NCBI GenBank assembly: GCA_934462775.1
Contig: CAKSIR010000087.1
Span: forward strand, 1-10,306
DNA length: 10,306 nucleotides
From: an uncultured Ruminiclostridium sp.
GTDB lineage: Bacteria; Bacillota; Clostridia; Oscillospirales; Ruminococcaceae
Direction of reading: 5' to 3'
A program made the translations under genes and the position numbers. Positions 1 to 7,090 of the stretch are shown here, piece by piece (position 1 is the stretch's first letter; every line of letters begins with the position of its first letter). Under the pieces are notes generated by a model that was not told the DNA's origin, made no database searches, and saw nothing but the letters and a program-made list of their open reading frames with translations.

Positions 1-306
1 GGCAACAGCGAGATTGTAAAATTTGAGGGGCTTGAAATCAACTTTACAGCAAGAGATGTGCGTATTGACGGCGAGAAGGCAAACCTGACGCCTAAGGAAT
101 ACGACCTGCTCTTCTACCTTGTCCGCAACAAAAACATCGCCCTTACAAGAAACAAGCTTCTTGAGGAAGTATGGGGCTACGACTTTTTCGGCGACGACAG
201 AACAATCGACACACACATAAAAATGCTCCGCAACAACCTTGGCGTTTACCGCAAGTTTATTGTCACGCTCCGCGGCATGGGCTATAAGTTTGAGGTCAAC
301 GAATAA
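1..306 (+). CDS. OmpR/PhoB-family response regulator, C-terminal part (5' truncated)
   Basis: The reading frame is open from the first base of the window, so the gene begins upstream and the phospho-receiver domain is not visible. The visible 101 residues are a winged-helix DNA-binding domain of the OmpR/PhoB type. The recognisable pattern is LTPKEYDLLFYLVRN, then LTRNKLLEEVWGYDF, the recognition-helix region RTIDTHIKMLRNNLG, and the wing ending in TLRGMGYKFE. In this family the domain binds direct-repeat operators once the receiver is phosphorylated by its partner kinase. The stop codon lies 2 bases before the start of a sensor kinase gene, which is almost certainly that partner. A GTG at 58 falls inside the domain and is not a credible start. 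The regulated genes cannot be told from this window. Confidence 0.95.
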   Translation, partial: GNSEIVKFEGLEINFTARDVRIDGEKANLTPKEYDLLFYLVRNKNIALTRNKLLEEVWGYDFFGDDRTIDTHIKMLRNNLGVYRKFIVTLRGMGYKFEVNE

Positions 307-308
307 GC

Positions 309-1775
309 ATGAAGAATTTCAAGGATAGTATCCGCTTCCGCGTATGGCTGCTTTTTGTGGGCTTTACTGCGCTGATACTTATTTTCCTTTACTGTACTCA
401 GGTTTTTCTGCTGCCTGTTTTCTACAAATACATGAAAACTCAGGAGATAACCCAGACTCTCAGCATAATCAAGGCAAGCTGGGACAGCGAAAATCTCAAA
501 ACCACCGTCGACCACCTTGCGTCAAATCAGCAGATGGACATTATGCTGAACATTCCTGCCGAAACGCCATTCGGTCAGCCTTTCACTTATTATGCAAAAA
601 AATCTGGCAGCCCCACTGTATCCCTTTCGCAGAGCGTAAGCGATACTATTAAGGAGGAGCTGCTGAACTCAAAAACAGGCACGCTTTTTCTGCCCACATC
701 CGACGAGGGCAAGGACACAATGCTTCTTGCAAGCTATGTGGGAACGTCAGACGACATAGATGGCTACATTTTCATTTACAGCTACCTTGAGCCGATGGGT
801 ACGACCTCCAGCATACTCAAGAACCTGCTGATAATGTCGTCAAGCATACTGCTTGTGCTGGCTTTTTGTCTTTCAATTTTTATTTCCTCACAGATTTCCC
901 GTCCGATCGTCAAAATTTCCCGCTCGGCGAACAAGCTTATCACAGGCGAATTTAACATGGCGGTAAAGCCTAACGAGTACGCCGAAATCGCCATACTGAA
1001 GGAAAATCTTAACGAAGCCAGCAAGGAAATTGCCAAAACGGAAAACCTCCGCAAGGACCTTATGGCAAACATTTCCCATGACCTGCGCACTCCGCTTACA
1101 ATGATAAAGGCTTATGCGGAAATGATACGGGATTTATCCGGCGACAATCCCGAAAAACGCGAAAAACACTTAAAGGTCATCATTGACGAAACCGACCGGC
1201 TGACTGCGCTGGTTGCGGACGTGCTGAGCCTTTCAAAGCTGCAAAGCGGCGTTGTTGAAATGAACATGACCGAGTTCAACTTCTCCGAACATCTGACCGG
1301 AATTATCTCTCGTTTCGGATTTCTGAAGGATACCGAGGACTGCGCCGTGCAGATTGACGCGGAGCCTGATATTTACATTTCAGCCGATATAACCAAGCTG
1401 GAGCAGGTTGTTTACAACCTTGTAAATAACGCCATAAATTACACAGGCGACGACAGAACCGTGCGTGTAAAGCTGCACCGCATGGACGATAAAAACGCGC
1501 GGTTCGAGGTAAACGATTCGGGCGTTGGAATACGCCCTGAGGATCTGCCGTATATCTGGGAAAAGTATTATAAGGTCGACCGTTCGGAAAACCATAAGCG
1601 CGTTGTTAAGGGGACGGGTCTTGGTCTTTCCATCGTTAAAGGCGTACTTGAGGCGCATCACTATAAGTACGGCGTTGACAGCGAGCTTGGAAAAGGCAGT
1701 ACGTTCTGGTTCGAGTTTCCTATGCTTGACATTAACAAAACCGAGGAAAAGGAGCCTCCGCTTCTTAAGGAATGA
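309..1775 (+). CDS. Membrane sensor histidine kinase, HAMP/HisKA/HATPase type
   Basis: This 488-residue protein has the standard layout of a two-component sensor kinase. A transmembrane helix lies at about residues 12-36, an extracytoplasmic sensing segment at about 37-170, and a second transmembrane helix at about 171-194. A HAMP linker follows at about 195-245. The dimerisation and phosphoacceptor motif NISHDLRTPL places the phosphorylated histidine at residue 257. The ATPase domain has the N box NLVNNAIN (asparagines at 370, 373 and 374), the G1 box DSGVGI (Asp403) and the G2 box GTGLGLS (from about 435). All key residues are present, so it should be active. It starts 2 bases after the response regulator stop, and its stop overlaps the next start as ATGA, indicating one transcript. 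The extracytoplasmic domain matches no sensor I recognise, so the signal is unknown; envelope stress or antibiotic sensing would be a guess from architecture alone. Confidence 0.95.
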   Translation: MKNFKDSIRFRVWLLFVGFTALILIFLYCTQVFLLPVFYKYMKTQEITQTLSIIKASWDSENLKTTVDHLASNQQMDIMLNIPAETPFGQPFTYYAKKSGSPTVSLSQSVSDTIKEELLNSKTGTLFLPTSDEGKDTMLLASYVGTSDDIDGYIFIYSYLEPMGTTSSILKNLLIMSSSILLVLAFCLSIFISSQISRPIVKISRSANKLITGEFNMAVKPNEYAEIAILKENLNEASKEIAKTENLRKDLMANISHDLRTPLTMIKAYAEMIRDLSGDNPEKREKHLKVIIDETDRLTALVADVLSLSKLQSGVVEMNMTEFNFSEHLTGIISRFGFLKDTEDCAVQIDAEPDIYISADITKLEQVVYNLVNNAINYTGDDRTVRVKLHRMDDKNARFEVNDSGVGIRPEDLPYIWEKYYKVDRSENHKRVVKGTGLGLSIVKGVLEAHHYKYGVDSELGKGSTFWFEFPMLDINKTEEKEPPLLKE

Positions 1776-2632
1776 GAGTTATAACCTATAATGCAGACGG
1801 CTTTGAGGGCAGAGAGGTAATCGCTCTCCTGAAGCATTACGGCTGCTCAAGACGCATAATAACAAAACTGAAAAACGGCGGTAATCTGCAAATTAACGGC
1901 AAAAAGGCGAGAACCGTTGATATTCTTAACAGCGGCGACGTTGTACAAATTACCCTTGACGATGAGAAAACCCTCGTGCCTAATCCCGAGCTTGACGTTG
2001 AAGCAGCGTACGAGGACGACGACATTGTAGTTTTCAACAAGCCGGCAAATATGGCTACCCACCCATCGATTTATCACTATCGCGATACTCTCGGAAACTG
2101 CTTTGCGGCAAAATATCCCGACTGCTCATTCAGAGCCATAAATCGCCTTGACCGCAACACATCTGGGCTATGCTTAGTGGCAAAAAATCAACTTGCAGCC
2201 GCAAACCTGTCATTTGCCGCAAACAACCACCCCGACAAGGTTTACTATGCCGTTATATGCGGAAAAATAACTGATAGCGGCGAAATAATCGCGCCTATCG
2301 GACGGGTAGGCGACAGCATAATCAAGCGCGAGGTAAGCGAAAACGGGCTTTTCGCTCACACTGTGTATGAACCGATTGCCTTCAACGATGAATACACCTA
2401 CGTCAGGGTTATTCTTAAAACAGGCCGCACACATCAGATACGGGTGCATTTTTCCCATATAGGGCACCCGCTGGCAGGCGACGACCTCTACGGAAATAAT
2501 ACAAAGGATATTGCGCGTCAGGCGCTCCACTGCGGCGAAATAAGCTTCATTCATCCAACCACGCGTAAGCTTACAGTGGTAAAGGCTGAGCCTCCGCAGG
2601 ATATGCAAAAGCTGATTTCAATGATAAAATAA
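1772..2632 (+). CDS. RluA-family RNA pseudouridine synthase
   Basis: This 286-residue protein has the features of enzymes that convert specific uridines in rRNA or tRNA to pseudouridine in the cytoplasm. An S4-like RNA-binding segment occupies about residues 20-65 (CSRRIITKLKNGG, then INGKKA). The catalytic motif is NRLDRNTSGL, with the nucleophilic aspartate at residue 127. The strand KVYYAVICG follows, then the family signature KTGRTHQIRVHFSHIGHPL with GDDLYG. The first motif position is Asn where many members have His, a tolerated variant outside the catalytic residue. The start is fixed by an ATGA overlap with the kinase stop and by the placement of the S4 segment. A good ribosome binding site is lacking directly upstream (AAAAGGAG at 1747-1754 is 17 bases away), so translation probably depends on coupling to the kinase. 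Whether it acts like RluC, RluD or another paralogue cannot be settled from sequence alone. Confidence 0.93.
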   Translation: MRVITYNADGFEGREVIALLKHYGCSRRIITKLKNGGNLQINGKKARTVDILNSGDVVQITLDDEKTLVPNPELDVEAAYEDDDIVVFNKPANMATHPSIYHYRDTLGNCFAAKYPDCSFRAINRLDRNTSGLCLVAKNQLAAANLSFAANNHPDKVYYAVICGKITDSGEIIAPIGRVGDSIIKREVSENGLFAHTVYEPIAFNDEYTYVRVILKTGRTHQIRVHFSHIGHPLAGDDLYGNNTKDIARQALHCGEISFIHPTTRKLTVVKAEPPQDMQKLISMIK

Positions 2633-2637
2633 AGCAA

Positions 2638-2666
2638 AGCTCCCACAGCACATAGCTGCGGGAGCT
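2638..2666. terminator. Probable bidirectional terminator hairpin between convergent genes
   Basis: The arms AGCTCCC (2638-2644) and GGGAGCT (2660-2666) pair perfectly. After one A/C mismatch, CAGC pairs with GCTG around the loop ACATA. The plus strand continues into an AT-rich run (gttattataat). Read on the minus strand, the hairpin is followed by a T-rich stretch (tttgctttattttatc). It sits exactly between the pseudouridine synthase stop (2632) and the channel gene stop (2671), so it probably ends transcripts from both sides. The T-tract is imperfect in both directions. Confidence 0.75.
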
Positions 2667-2670
2667 GTTA

Positions 2671-3564
2671 TTATAATGTAACGCGTTTCTTTTCACTGTC
2701 GCTGCTGTTTATAACATGAACGTCAAGCTGATCGAACGGGATCTCAATTCCGTTATCAATGAAGCTCCTGCGAACACCCTCCATAACGTCGCAGTAAACG
2801 CCCCAGTAATTATCGTACTCGGTCCATGCGCGGACGTTTATCTTAATGGCGCTGTTGCCATGATCCGCCATTCTGACTGAAATCGGAATTTTGGGAGAAA
2901 CATTTTCAGTCTGTGCAAGAACATCAAGAATACATTTTCTTGCCTCGTCGTAAACCGCGTCATAGGAAATGCCGAAAGACCAATCCACACGAACAAGCCC
3001 GTCCTTTGTATAATTGCTTACCTTTTGGCTGATAACCGTGCCGTTAGGGATATAAACCATTCTGTTTCCCGCAAGGTCGTTTACCATGGTGTAGAGAATG
3101 CTTATCTGCTTTACCTCGCCCTTTACGCTGTCCGTTTCGATAAAGTCGCCGATTTTAAACGGTTTTGTAAACAGGATTATGAAGCCGCCTGCAACGTTTG
3201 AAAGGCTGTCCTTAAGCGACATACCGATTGCCAGCGCCATTGTGGAAACAACAGCAACTATGGAAGTCATAGGTATTCCCACAATTGAAAGCACAATGCA
3301 GAAAAGCAGTATGTACAGCACAATTCGCGACAGCGACTTGATAAAGTTGACAGCCGTAACCTCGATTTTGCTTTTATCAAGCCCTTTCTGCATCAGCTTC
3401 AGCACCAGTTTTGTAAGCAGCAGACCTACTGCAAGCACTACAACCGCCGTTATAAGCGAAGGCAGAACTTCAAGGAACCAATCCCATATTTTTGTAAAAA
3501 ACTTGCTTGTCTTATCGATATTTTCTTCAGCAGTGTGAACTATTTCATCTCCGATATTATCCAT
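2671..3564 (-). CDS. MscS-family mechanosensitive ion channel
   Basis: This 297-residue integral membrane protein is close to E. coli MscS in length (286). MscS-type channels open under membrane tension and release ions and small osmolytes when cells are shifted to low osmolarity. Transmembrane helices are predicted at about residues 33-57, 76-97 and 101-133. The last is the pore helix, with the typical small-residue pattern MALAIGMSLKDSLSNVAGG followed by FTKPFKIGDFIE at the start of the beta domain. PNGTVISQKVSNYT (about 173-186) is the conserved beta-domain segment, and the remaining C-terminal part fits the cytoplasmic cage. The ATG start is preceded by AAGGAAAGGA at good spacing. It lies 58 bases downstream of cdaR on the same strand, which suggests a link to c-di-AMP-controlled osmotic balance. 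The subfamily and ion selectivity cannot be judged from sequence. Confidence 0.93.
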   Translation of the reverse strand: MDNIGDEIVHTAEENIDKTSKFFTKIWDWFLEVLPSLITAVVVLAVGLLLTKLVLKLMQKGLDKSKIEVTAVNFIKSLSRIVLYILLFCIVLSIVGIPMTSIVAVVSTMALAIGMSLKDSLSNVAGGFIILFTKPFKIGDFIETDSVKGEVKQISILYTMVNDLAGNRMVYIPNGTVISQKVSNYTKDGLVRVDWSFGISYDAVYDEARKCILDVLAQTENVSPKIPISVRMADHGNSAIKINVRAWTEYDNYWGVYCDVMEGVRRSFIDNGIEIPFDQLDVHVINSSDSEKKRVTL

Positions 3565-3591
3565 TGCTTATCCTTTCCTTGTTCATGAATC

Positions 3592-3617
3592 GACCCGAAA
3601 ACATAAGTTTTCGGGTC
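3592..3617 (+). terminator. Strong hairpin with a plus-strand T-tract between cdaR and the channel gene
   Basis: GACCCGAAAA (3592-3601) pairs perfectly with TTTTCGGGTC (3608-3617). A C-G pair then closes an ATAA loop, giving an 11-bp stem. On the plus strand it is followed by A and six Ts (3619-3624), the form of an intrinsic terminator. Both flanking genes are on the minus strand, however, and in that direction the hairpin follows the cdaR stop with no T-tract after it. It may stop antisense transcription, stabilise or process the cdaR-channel mRNA, or weakly reduce readthrough into the channel gene. Confidence 0.6.
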
Positions 3618-3622
3618 ATTTT

Positions 3623-4930
3623 TTATTCTGTTTCTTCTGTTTTAAGGGTTGCGCTGATGTCTATTTTGTACTCGCCGATTACCCACGACCGTACATTATA
3701 GCCTGCGATCCTGAATGTAACAGGCACGCTCTTTGTCCCCTCGCCAATCTCTACGCCGAGCAGATTTGCTGTAACGTATATGTTGGAACCGGTCAGCTCC
3801 TGAATCAGCTTTGACGGTCCGATTACGCTTACGTCAAGCTGTCTTGTAAGTACCGTTATATCAAAATTAGACGGCGCGTTGATTACGTTGATATTTTCGT
3901 CTGTAACAGTGAACTCAAGCTTACCGTAGCTGTCGGTGTCGTTGAACGTTACTGTTGCCGCCTTGTTCTGGGAAATGTTCTTGTATCCCTGCGGAAGCGT
4001 TATCGTCAGCGCAACTCCGCCCTGTAAATCCTTGAACGTCAAGTCGTTGAGAGAGATCTCGCCTATGTCAATCTTGTCCAGATTATCAACGGAATTATCC
4101 GGCGACGCAATAGTAATTTCACTTGGCGTAATCGTGTAGGACAGGCTGTCCAGATAGAAGTTGCTCGGCACATTGGTGAACGAAACCGCCAGTGGCAGCG
4201 TCTTTACCTTGTAAACAGGAACGTTTACGGTGAAGCTGGTGTTATCGTAGGTTAGGTCGGGGTTTTCCACTCTGGAGTTGCTCTTGTTGTAAACATATAA
4301 CTCGCCCTTAACCTCGCTGGTGGTCTGCATTATGCCGTCATAGACCGCCTTTGCCTCCACCCTGTCAATTGAGTTCACGAGAGATTCCTCGCCTGTAACG
4401 GTTACGGTTGACGGACTTGCGGTAAGGTCCTCCTCCTCAATCTGGAAACCGTCCTGCAAGGAAATATTATCGGCAACGGGAGTTACCTCAATTTCTCTTG
4501 TGATAATTTTCTTCACCTTTATTGTCGCTGTCAAATTCTTAGTAAGGATTTCAAAGTCGTTTTTTTCATCAACAGGCTCTACAACAATATTTACAACGTG
4601 CTCGCCCGCCTCGCTGACCCTTGACAAATCCAGATAAGCGTAGAAGTTGTCGGCGCTGAGGTTGCCTATATCGTAGCGCTTACCCTGAATCTGGATTGAA
4701 ACGCTTTCCTTATAATCCTCCGCAAGCTGTAAATTTTCCTCGTTCATATAGCTTGTGGGAATAACATGAACCTCGATGTTATCAACATGAGTTGTAATAT
4801 TCGGGAAAATCTGAATTGAAATTGCAAACCAAACAACAATTGAAATCGCAACGGAAAGAACAACGTTCTTCCATTCTTTTTTTATAAACTGGAGCAGCTT
4901 TCCGCAGTATTCCTTAAATCTTTCACCCAT
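3623..4930 (-). CDS. cdaR: CdaR, YbbR-domain regulator of the diadenylate cyclase CdaA
   Basis: This 435-residue protein has a short cytoplasmic N-terminus and one transmembrane helix at about residues 23-42. The rest is extracytoplasmic and beta-rich. It divides into about four repeats of roughly 90 residues (about 52-143, 144-237, 240-331 and 336-430), each matching the YbbR-repeat pattern. A clear example is TPSEITIASPDNSVDNLDKI, a form of the usual P..V.V.G....v..i motif. In Firmicutes CdaR binds the membrane cyclase CdaA and modulates c-di-AMP synthesis. The ATG start has GGGAGG upstream, inside the end of cdaA, and lies 3 bases after the cdaA stop, so the two genes are translationally coupled. 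The assignment rests on domain type and gene order; the repeats themselves are divergent. B. subtilis CdaR is somewhat longer (about 480 residues). Confidence 0.93.
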   Translation of the reverse strand: MGERFKEYCGKLLQFIKKEWKNVVLSVAISIVVWFAISIQIFPNITTHVDNIEVHVIPTSYMNEENLQLAEDYKESVSIQIQGKRYDIGNLSADNFYAYLDLSRVSEAGEHVVNIVVEPVDEKNDFEILTKNLTATIKVKKIITREIEVTPVADNISLQDGFQIEEEDLTASPSTVTVTGEESLVNSIDRVEAKAVYDGIMQTTSEVKGELYVYNKSNSRVENPDLTYDNTSFTVNVPVYKVKTLPLAVSFTNVPSNFYLDSLSYTITPSEITIASPDNSVDNLDKIDIGEISLNDLTFKDLQGGVALTITLPQGYKNISQNKAATVTFNDTDSYGKLEFTVTDENINVINAPSNFDITVLTRQLDVSVIGPSKLIQELTGSNIYVTANLLGVEIGEGTKSVPVTFRIAGYNVRSWVIGEYKIDISATLKTEETE

Positions 4931-4933
4931 GGC

Positions 4934-5815
4934 TTACTTTCCTCCCTTTCTGTTCTTCTTGGAGGAATGGTGCTTTCTTTTCTCCTCTGTATTATCCGGG
5001 AAAAACTTAGATTTGAGGAACTCAAGCAGACTGTCGCGGCTGTATCCGCGCCTGATTTCTCCGTCCTCGGCAACTGAAATTATGCCTGTTTCTTCCGAAA
5101 CAACCACTACTACCGCGTCTGAAACCTCGGAAATACCGATTGCCGCTCTGTGACGTGAGCCAAGCTCCTTTTCCACCGTTTCCTGCTTCAGCGGCGTAGG
5201 CAGAAAGCAGGCAGCGGCAACGATTATTCCGTCACGGATAATTACTGCGCCGTCATGAAGCGGCGTATTCGGAACGAATATATTGAGCAGCAGCTTTGAA
5301 CTCGGCACTGCGTTAAGCACTGTACCGTTATCTATCTGCTCTCCCAGCTTTGTCTGTCTTTCAAGAACAATAAGCGCGCCTGTTTTGGTTGCAGAAAGAT
5401 TCTCGCAGGCGTTCGCGACCTCAAAAAGCGCCTTTCCGACGCCTTTTGTCGGGTCATAGTGAACCCCAACGTCAAAGGATTTAGAAATGGACGAAACCAT
5501 TTTTGTACGTCCCACCTTTTCCAAAGCTCGTCTTAGCTCAGGCTGGAACATGACTATTATCGCAAGAATACCCACATTGTAGAACATATCGCTGATAACG
5601 CCCATTGCCTTGAACTGGAACTGATTCAAAAGCAGGAGAACGACGAACAGAACGATTATTCCTTTAATGAGCTGTTCTGCCCGCGTTTCCTTGATAAGCT
5701 TCAGCAAAACAAAAACAATGATTGAGAGAAACAGCATATCGAATACGTCCACAAGGGTTATGGACTTAATAACGCTTAACAGATTCTCCCATATATCCGT
5801 AAGGTAGTTTAACAA
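4934..5815 (-). CDS. cdaA: CdaA, membrane diadenylate cyclase (c-di-AMP synthase)
   Basis: This 293-residue protein makes cyclic di-AMP from two ATP molecules. Three transmembrane helices lie at about residues 22-41, 50-64 and 76-90, followed by a DisA_N-type cyclase domain. The signature residues are present: DGA at 188-190 (within NTPLHDGAVIIRDG) and RHR at 221-223 (within GSRHRAAIGISE). FQPELRRALEKVGR just after the membrane part is also typical of CdaA. The C-terminus is strongly basic (KRKHHSSKKNRKGGK). The start codon is TTG at 5815-5813: an in-frame stop lies two codons upstream and the next in-frame Met would remove most of the first helix. GGGTG sits 6 bases before it. It is coupled to cdaR downstream. 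c-di-AMP is commonly essential in Firmicutes and governs potassium uptake, osmolyte transport and wall integrity. All catalytic motifs look intact. Confidence 0.96.
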   Translation of the reverse strand: MLNYLTDIWENLLSVIKSITLVDVFDMLFLSIIVFVLLKLIKETRAEQLIKGIIVLFVVLLLLNQFQFKAMGVISDMFYNVGILAIIVMFQPELRRALEKVGRTKMVSSISKSFDVGVHYDPTKGVGKALFEVANACENLSATKTGALIVLERQTKLGEQIDNGTVLNAVPSSKLLLNIFVPNTPLHDGAVIIRDGIIVAAACFLPTPLKQETVEKELGSRHRAAIGISEVSDAVVVVVSEETGIISVAEDGEIRRGYSRDSLLEFLKSKFFPDNTEEKRKHHSSKKNRKGGK

Positions 5816-5817
5816 CT

Positions 5818-5931
5818 TTTACACCCAATTTCCTTTATAAATTTACACTATTCAAAGCGGACCGAACTTAGCGCCGCATAACATTCTATATATTATTTTA
5901 ACATATTTTCAGATAATTTCAAGGGTGTAAA
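5818..5931. repeat. Nine-base inverted repeat flanking the cdaA leader
   Basis: TTTACACCC at 5818-5826 and GGGTGTAAA at 5923-5931 are perfect reverse complements. On the minus strand the downstream arm contains the GGGTG ribosome binding site of cdaA, and the upstream arm lies just before the predicted -35 element. Both arms would occur together only in an RNA that starts further upstream. They could be half-sites for a regulator, an RNA switch on read-through transcripts, or chance. Confidence 0.35.
5895..5922 (-). promoter_or_regulatory. Candidate housekeeping promoter for cdaA
   Basis: Read on the minus strand, TTGAAA (5922-5917, 5 of 6 consensus) is followed after 16 bases by TAAAAT (5900-5895, 5 of 6 consensus). 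Transcription would begin near 5888, leaving a leader of about 70 bases before the TTG start of cdaA. The surrounding stretch (5816-5950) has no gene and no clear terminator for the upstream aminotransferase gene, so readthrough from that operon may also feed cdaA. Confidence 0.5.
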
Positions 5932-5950
5932 CGATGTTTTTTCAAAATTT

Positions 5951-7090
5951 TCACAAACGCGAGGTATATCTGTTTACGGTTCGGATAAACTGTATTACCT
6001 CCGCTCTTGTGTTGAATACGGACGGCGCAAAGCGTACAGCGCCGATTTCGCTTGTTCCGAGTTGGTTATGGGCAAGAAAGGCGCAGTGGAATCCCCCGCG
6101 CAGGAAAAAGCCCTCCCTGCTGAGTATGCCTGCCGCCTCCTCAGAAGACATTCCCTCAATGTTGAAAGGAACGATAGGCACTCTGTTTCTGCCGTATTCC
6201 TCCGAATAAAGAACCACCTGCGGATTTTTTCTTATTTCGTCAAAAAATAGCTTACACAGCTTCCATTCGTGATTGTATATCGTGTCTATCCCCTTGTCGG
6301 TCACAAAATCAATTCCTGCGCCGAGGGAGATTGCTCCGGATGTGTTTATGGTTCCGCTTTCAAATCTGTCGGGGAGAAATTCTGGCTGCTCGATTTCCTT
6401 GGAGGCGCTGCCTGTTCCTCCCTCGATAATTGTTTTCAGCCTGTACTTCCCGTCGGTTATCATAAGTCCCGTACCCATAGGTCCGTACAGACCCTTATGT
6501 CCCGCGGAACATATAATGTTAATGTTATCGTCGGAAAGATTTATGGGCAGGACCCCGCTGCCCTGAGCGGCGTCAAGTATAAAGCAAAGCCCATGCCTTG
6601 CGCACATTTCGCCAATTCTGCGATACGGCAGTATCTGCCCTGTCACGTTGCTCGCGCAGGTACATACAACCGCCTTTGTATGCGGATTTATCAGCTTTTC
6701 AAAATTGCGCACCGTTTCATCATCGTTTTCGCTTACATGAGCAACGGAATAGGTAATTCCGTTTTCCTTTGACGCAGCGTGAACAGGACGTATAACCGCG
6801 TTATGCTCAAGGTCGCTCGTTATAATGTGGGAGTTTTTCGTTAGGATTCCTTTTATAGCCATGTTCAGCGCGTAAGTGCAGTTAAGCATAAAAACAGTGT
6901 TTTCCGTTTCCGCGCCGAAAAATTCGGCGCATTTTTCCCTTGACCCGAAAACAGCCTCCGCCGTTTCCATGGACAGCTTATGCCCCGAACGTCCCGGATT
7001 TGCTCCGTAATTTACCATCGCCTTTGACATTGCGCTTATTACCGAAACAGGCTTTGGATAAGTGGTGGCGGCATTATCAAAATATACCAT
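5951..7090 (-). CDS. Cysteine desulfurase-like class V aminotransferase (PLP enzyme)
   Basis: This 379-residue protein is a fold-type I PLP enzyme of the cysteine desulfurase family, which removes sulfur from cysteine (or selenium from selenocysteine) onto an active-site Cys. It opens with VYFDNAATTYPKP, the classic N-terminus of the family. Also visible are LEHNAV (His96, stacking on the cofactor), LDAAQGSG (Asp173), SAGHKGLYGPMGTG with the cofactor lysine at 199, and RGGFHCAF with the likely catalytic Cys336. The HCA context resembles the SufS/CsdA group more than IscS. I start it at 7090, where the ATG overlaps the upstream stop as TAATG and the conserved N-terminus begins at once. An in-frame ATG at 7126, with AGGA upstream, would add 12 unconserved residues. 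The partner upstream is a DUF3343 protein, pointing to sulfur or selenium transfer. The exact acceptor is unknown. Confidence 0.93.
   Translation of the reverse strand: MVYFDNAATTYPKPVSVISAMSKAMVNYGANPGRSGHKLSMETAEAVFGSREKCAEFFGAETENTVFMLNCTYALNMAIKGILTKNSHIITSDLEHNAVIRPVHAASKENGITYSVAHVSENDDETVRNFEKLINPHTKAVVCTCASNVTGQILPYRRIGEMCARHGLCFILDAAQGSGVLPINLSDDNINIICSAGHKGLYGPMGTGLMITDGKYRLKTIIEGGTGSASKEIEQPEFLPDRFESGTINTSGAISLGAGIDFVTDKGIDTIYNHEWKLCKLFFDEIRKNPQVVLYSEEYGRNRVPIVPFNIEGMSSEEAAGILSREGFFLRGGFHCAFLAHNQLGTSEIGAVRFAPSVFNTRAEVIQFIRTVNRYTSRL

Noticed and set aside
2210-2608. 132-codon open frame on the minus strand inside the pseudouridine synthase gene
   Set aside because: It is antisense to a clear RluA-family gene, shows no recognisable motif, and has no supporting ribosome binding site; it is a shadow of codon bias.
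5850-5880. Possible GC hairpin in the cdaA leader (GCGG pairing with CCGC)
   Set aside because: The stem is only 4 bp with a 13-base loop and no T-tract, too weak to call a regulatory structure.
5932-5950. Terminator after the desulfurase-like gene
   Set aside because: The A/T runs after the stop codon contain no GC-rich stem, so no intrinsic terminator is supported.
6269-6772. 167-codon open frame on the plus strand opposite the desulfurase-like gene
   Set aside because: The minus-strand frame carries all PLP-enzyme motifs; this one has no domain pattern and is an antisense shadow.
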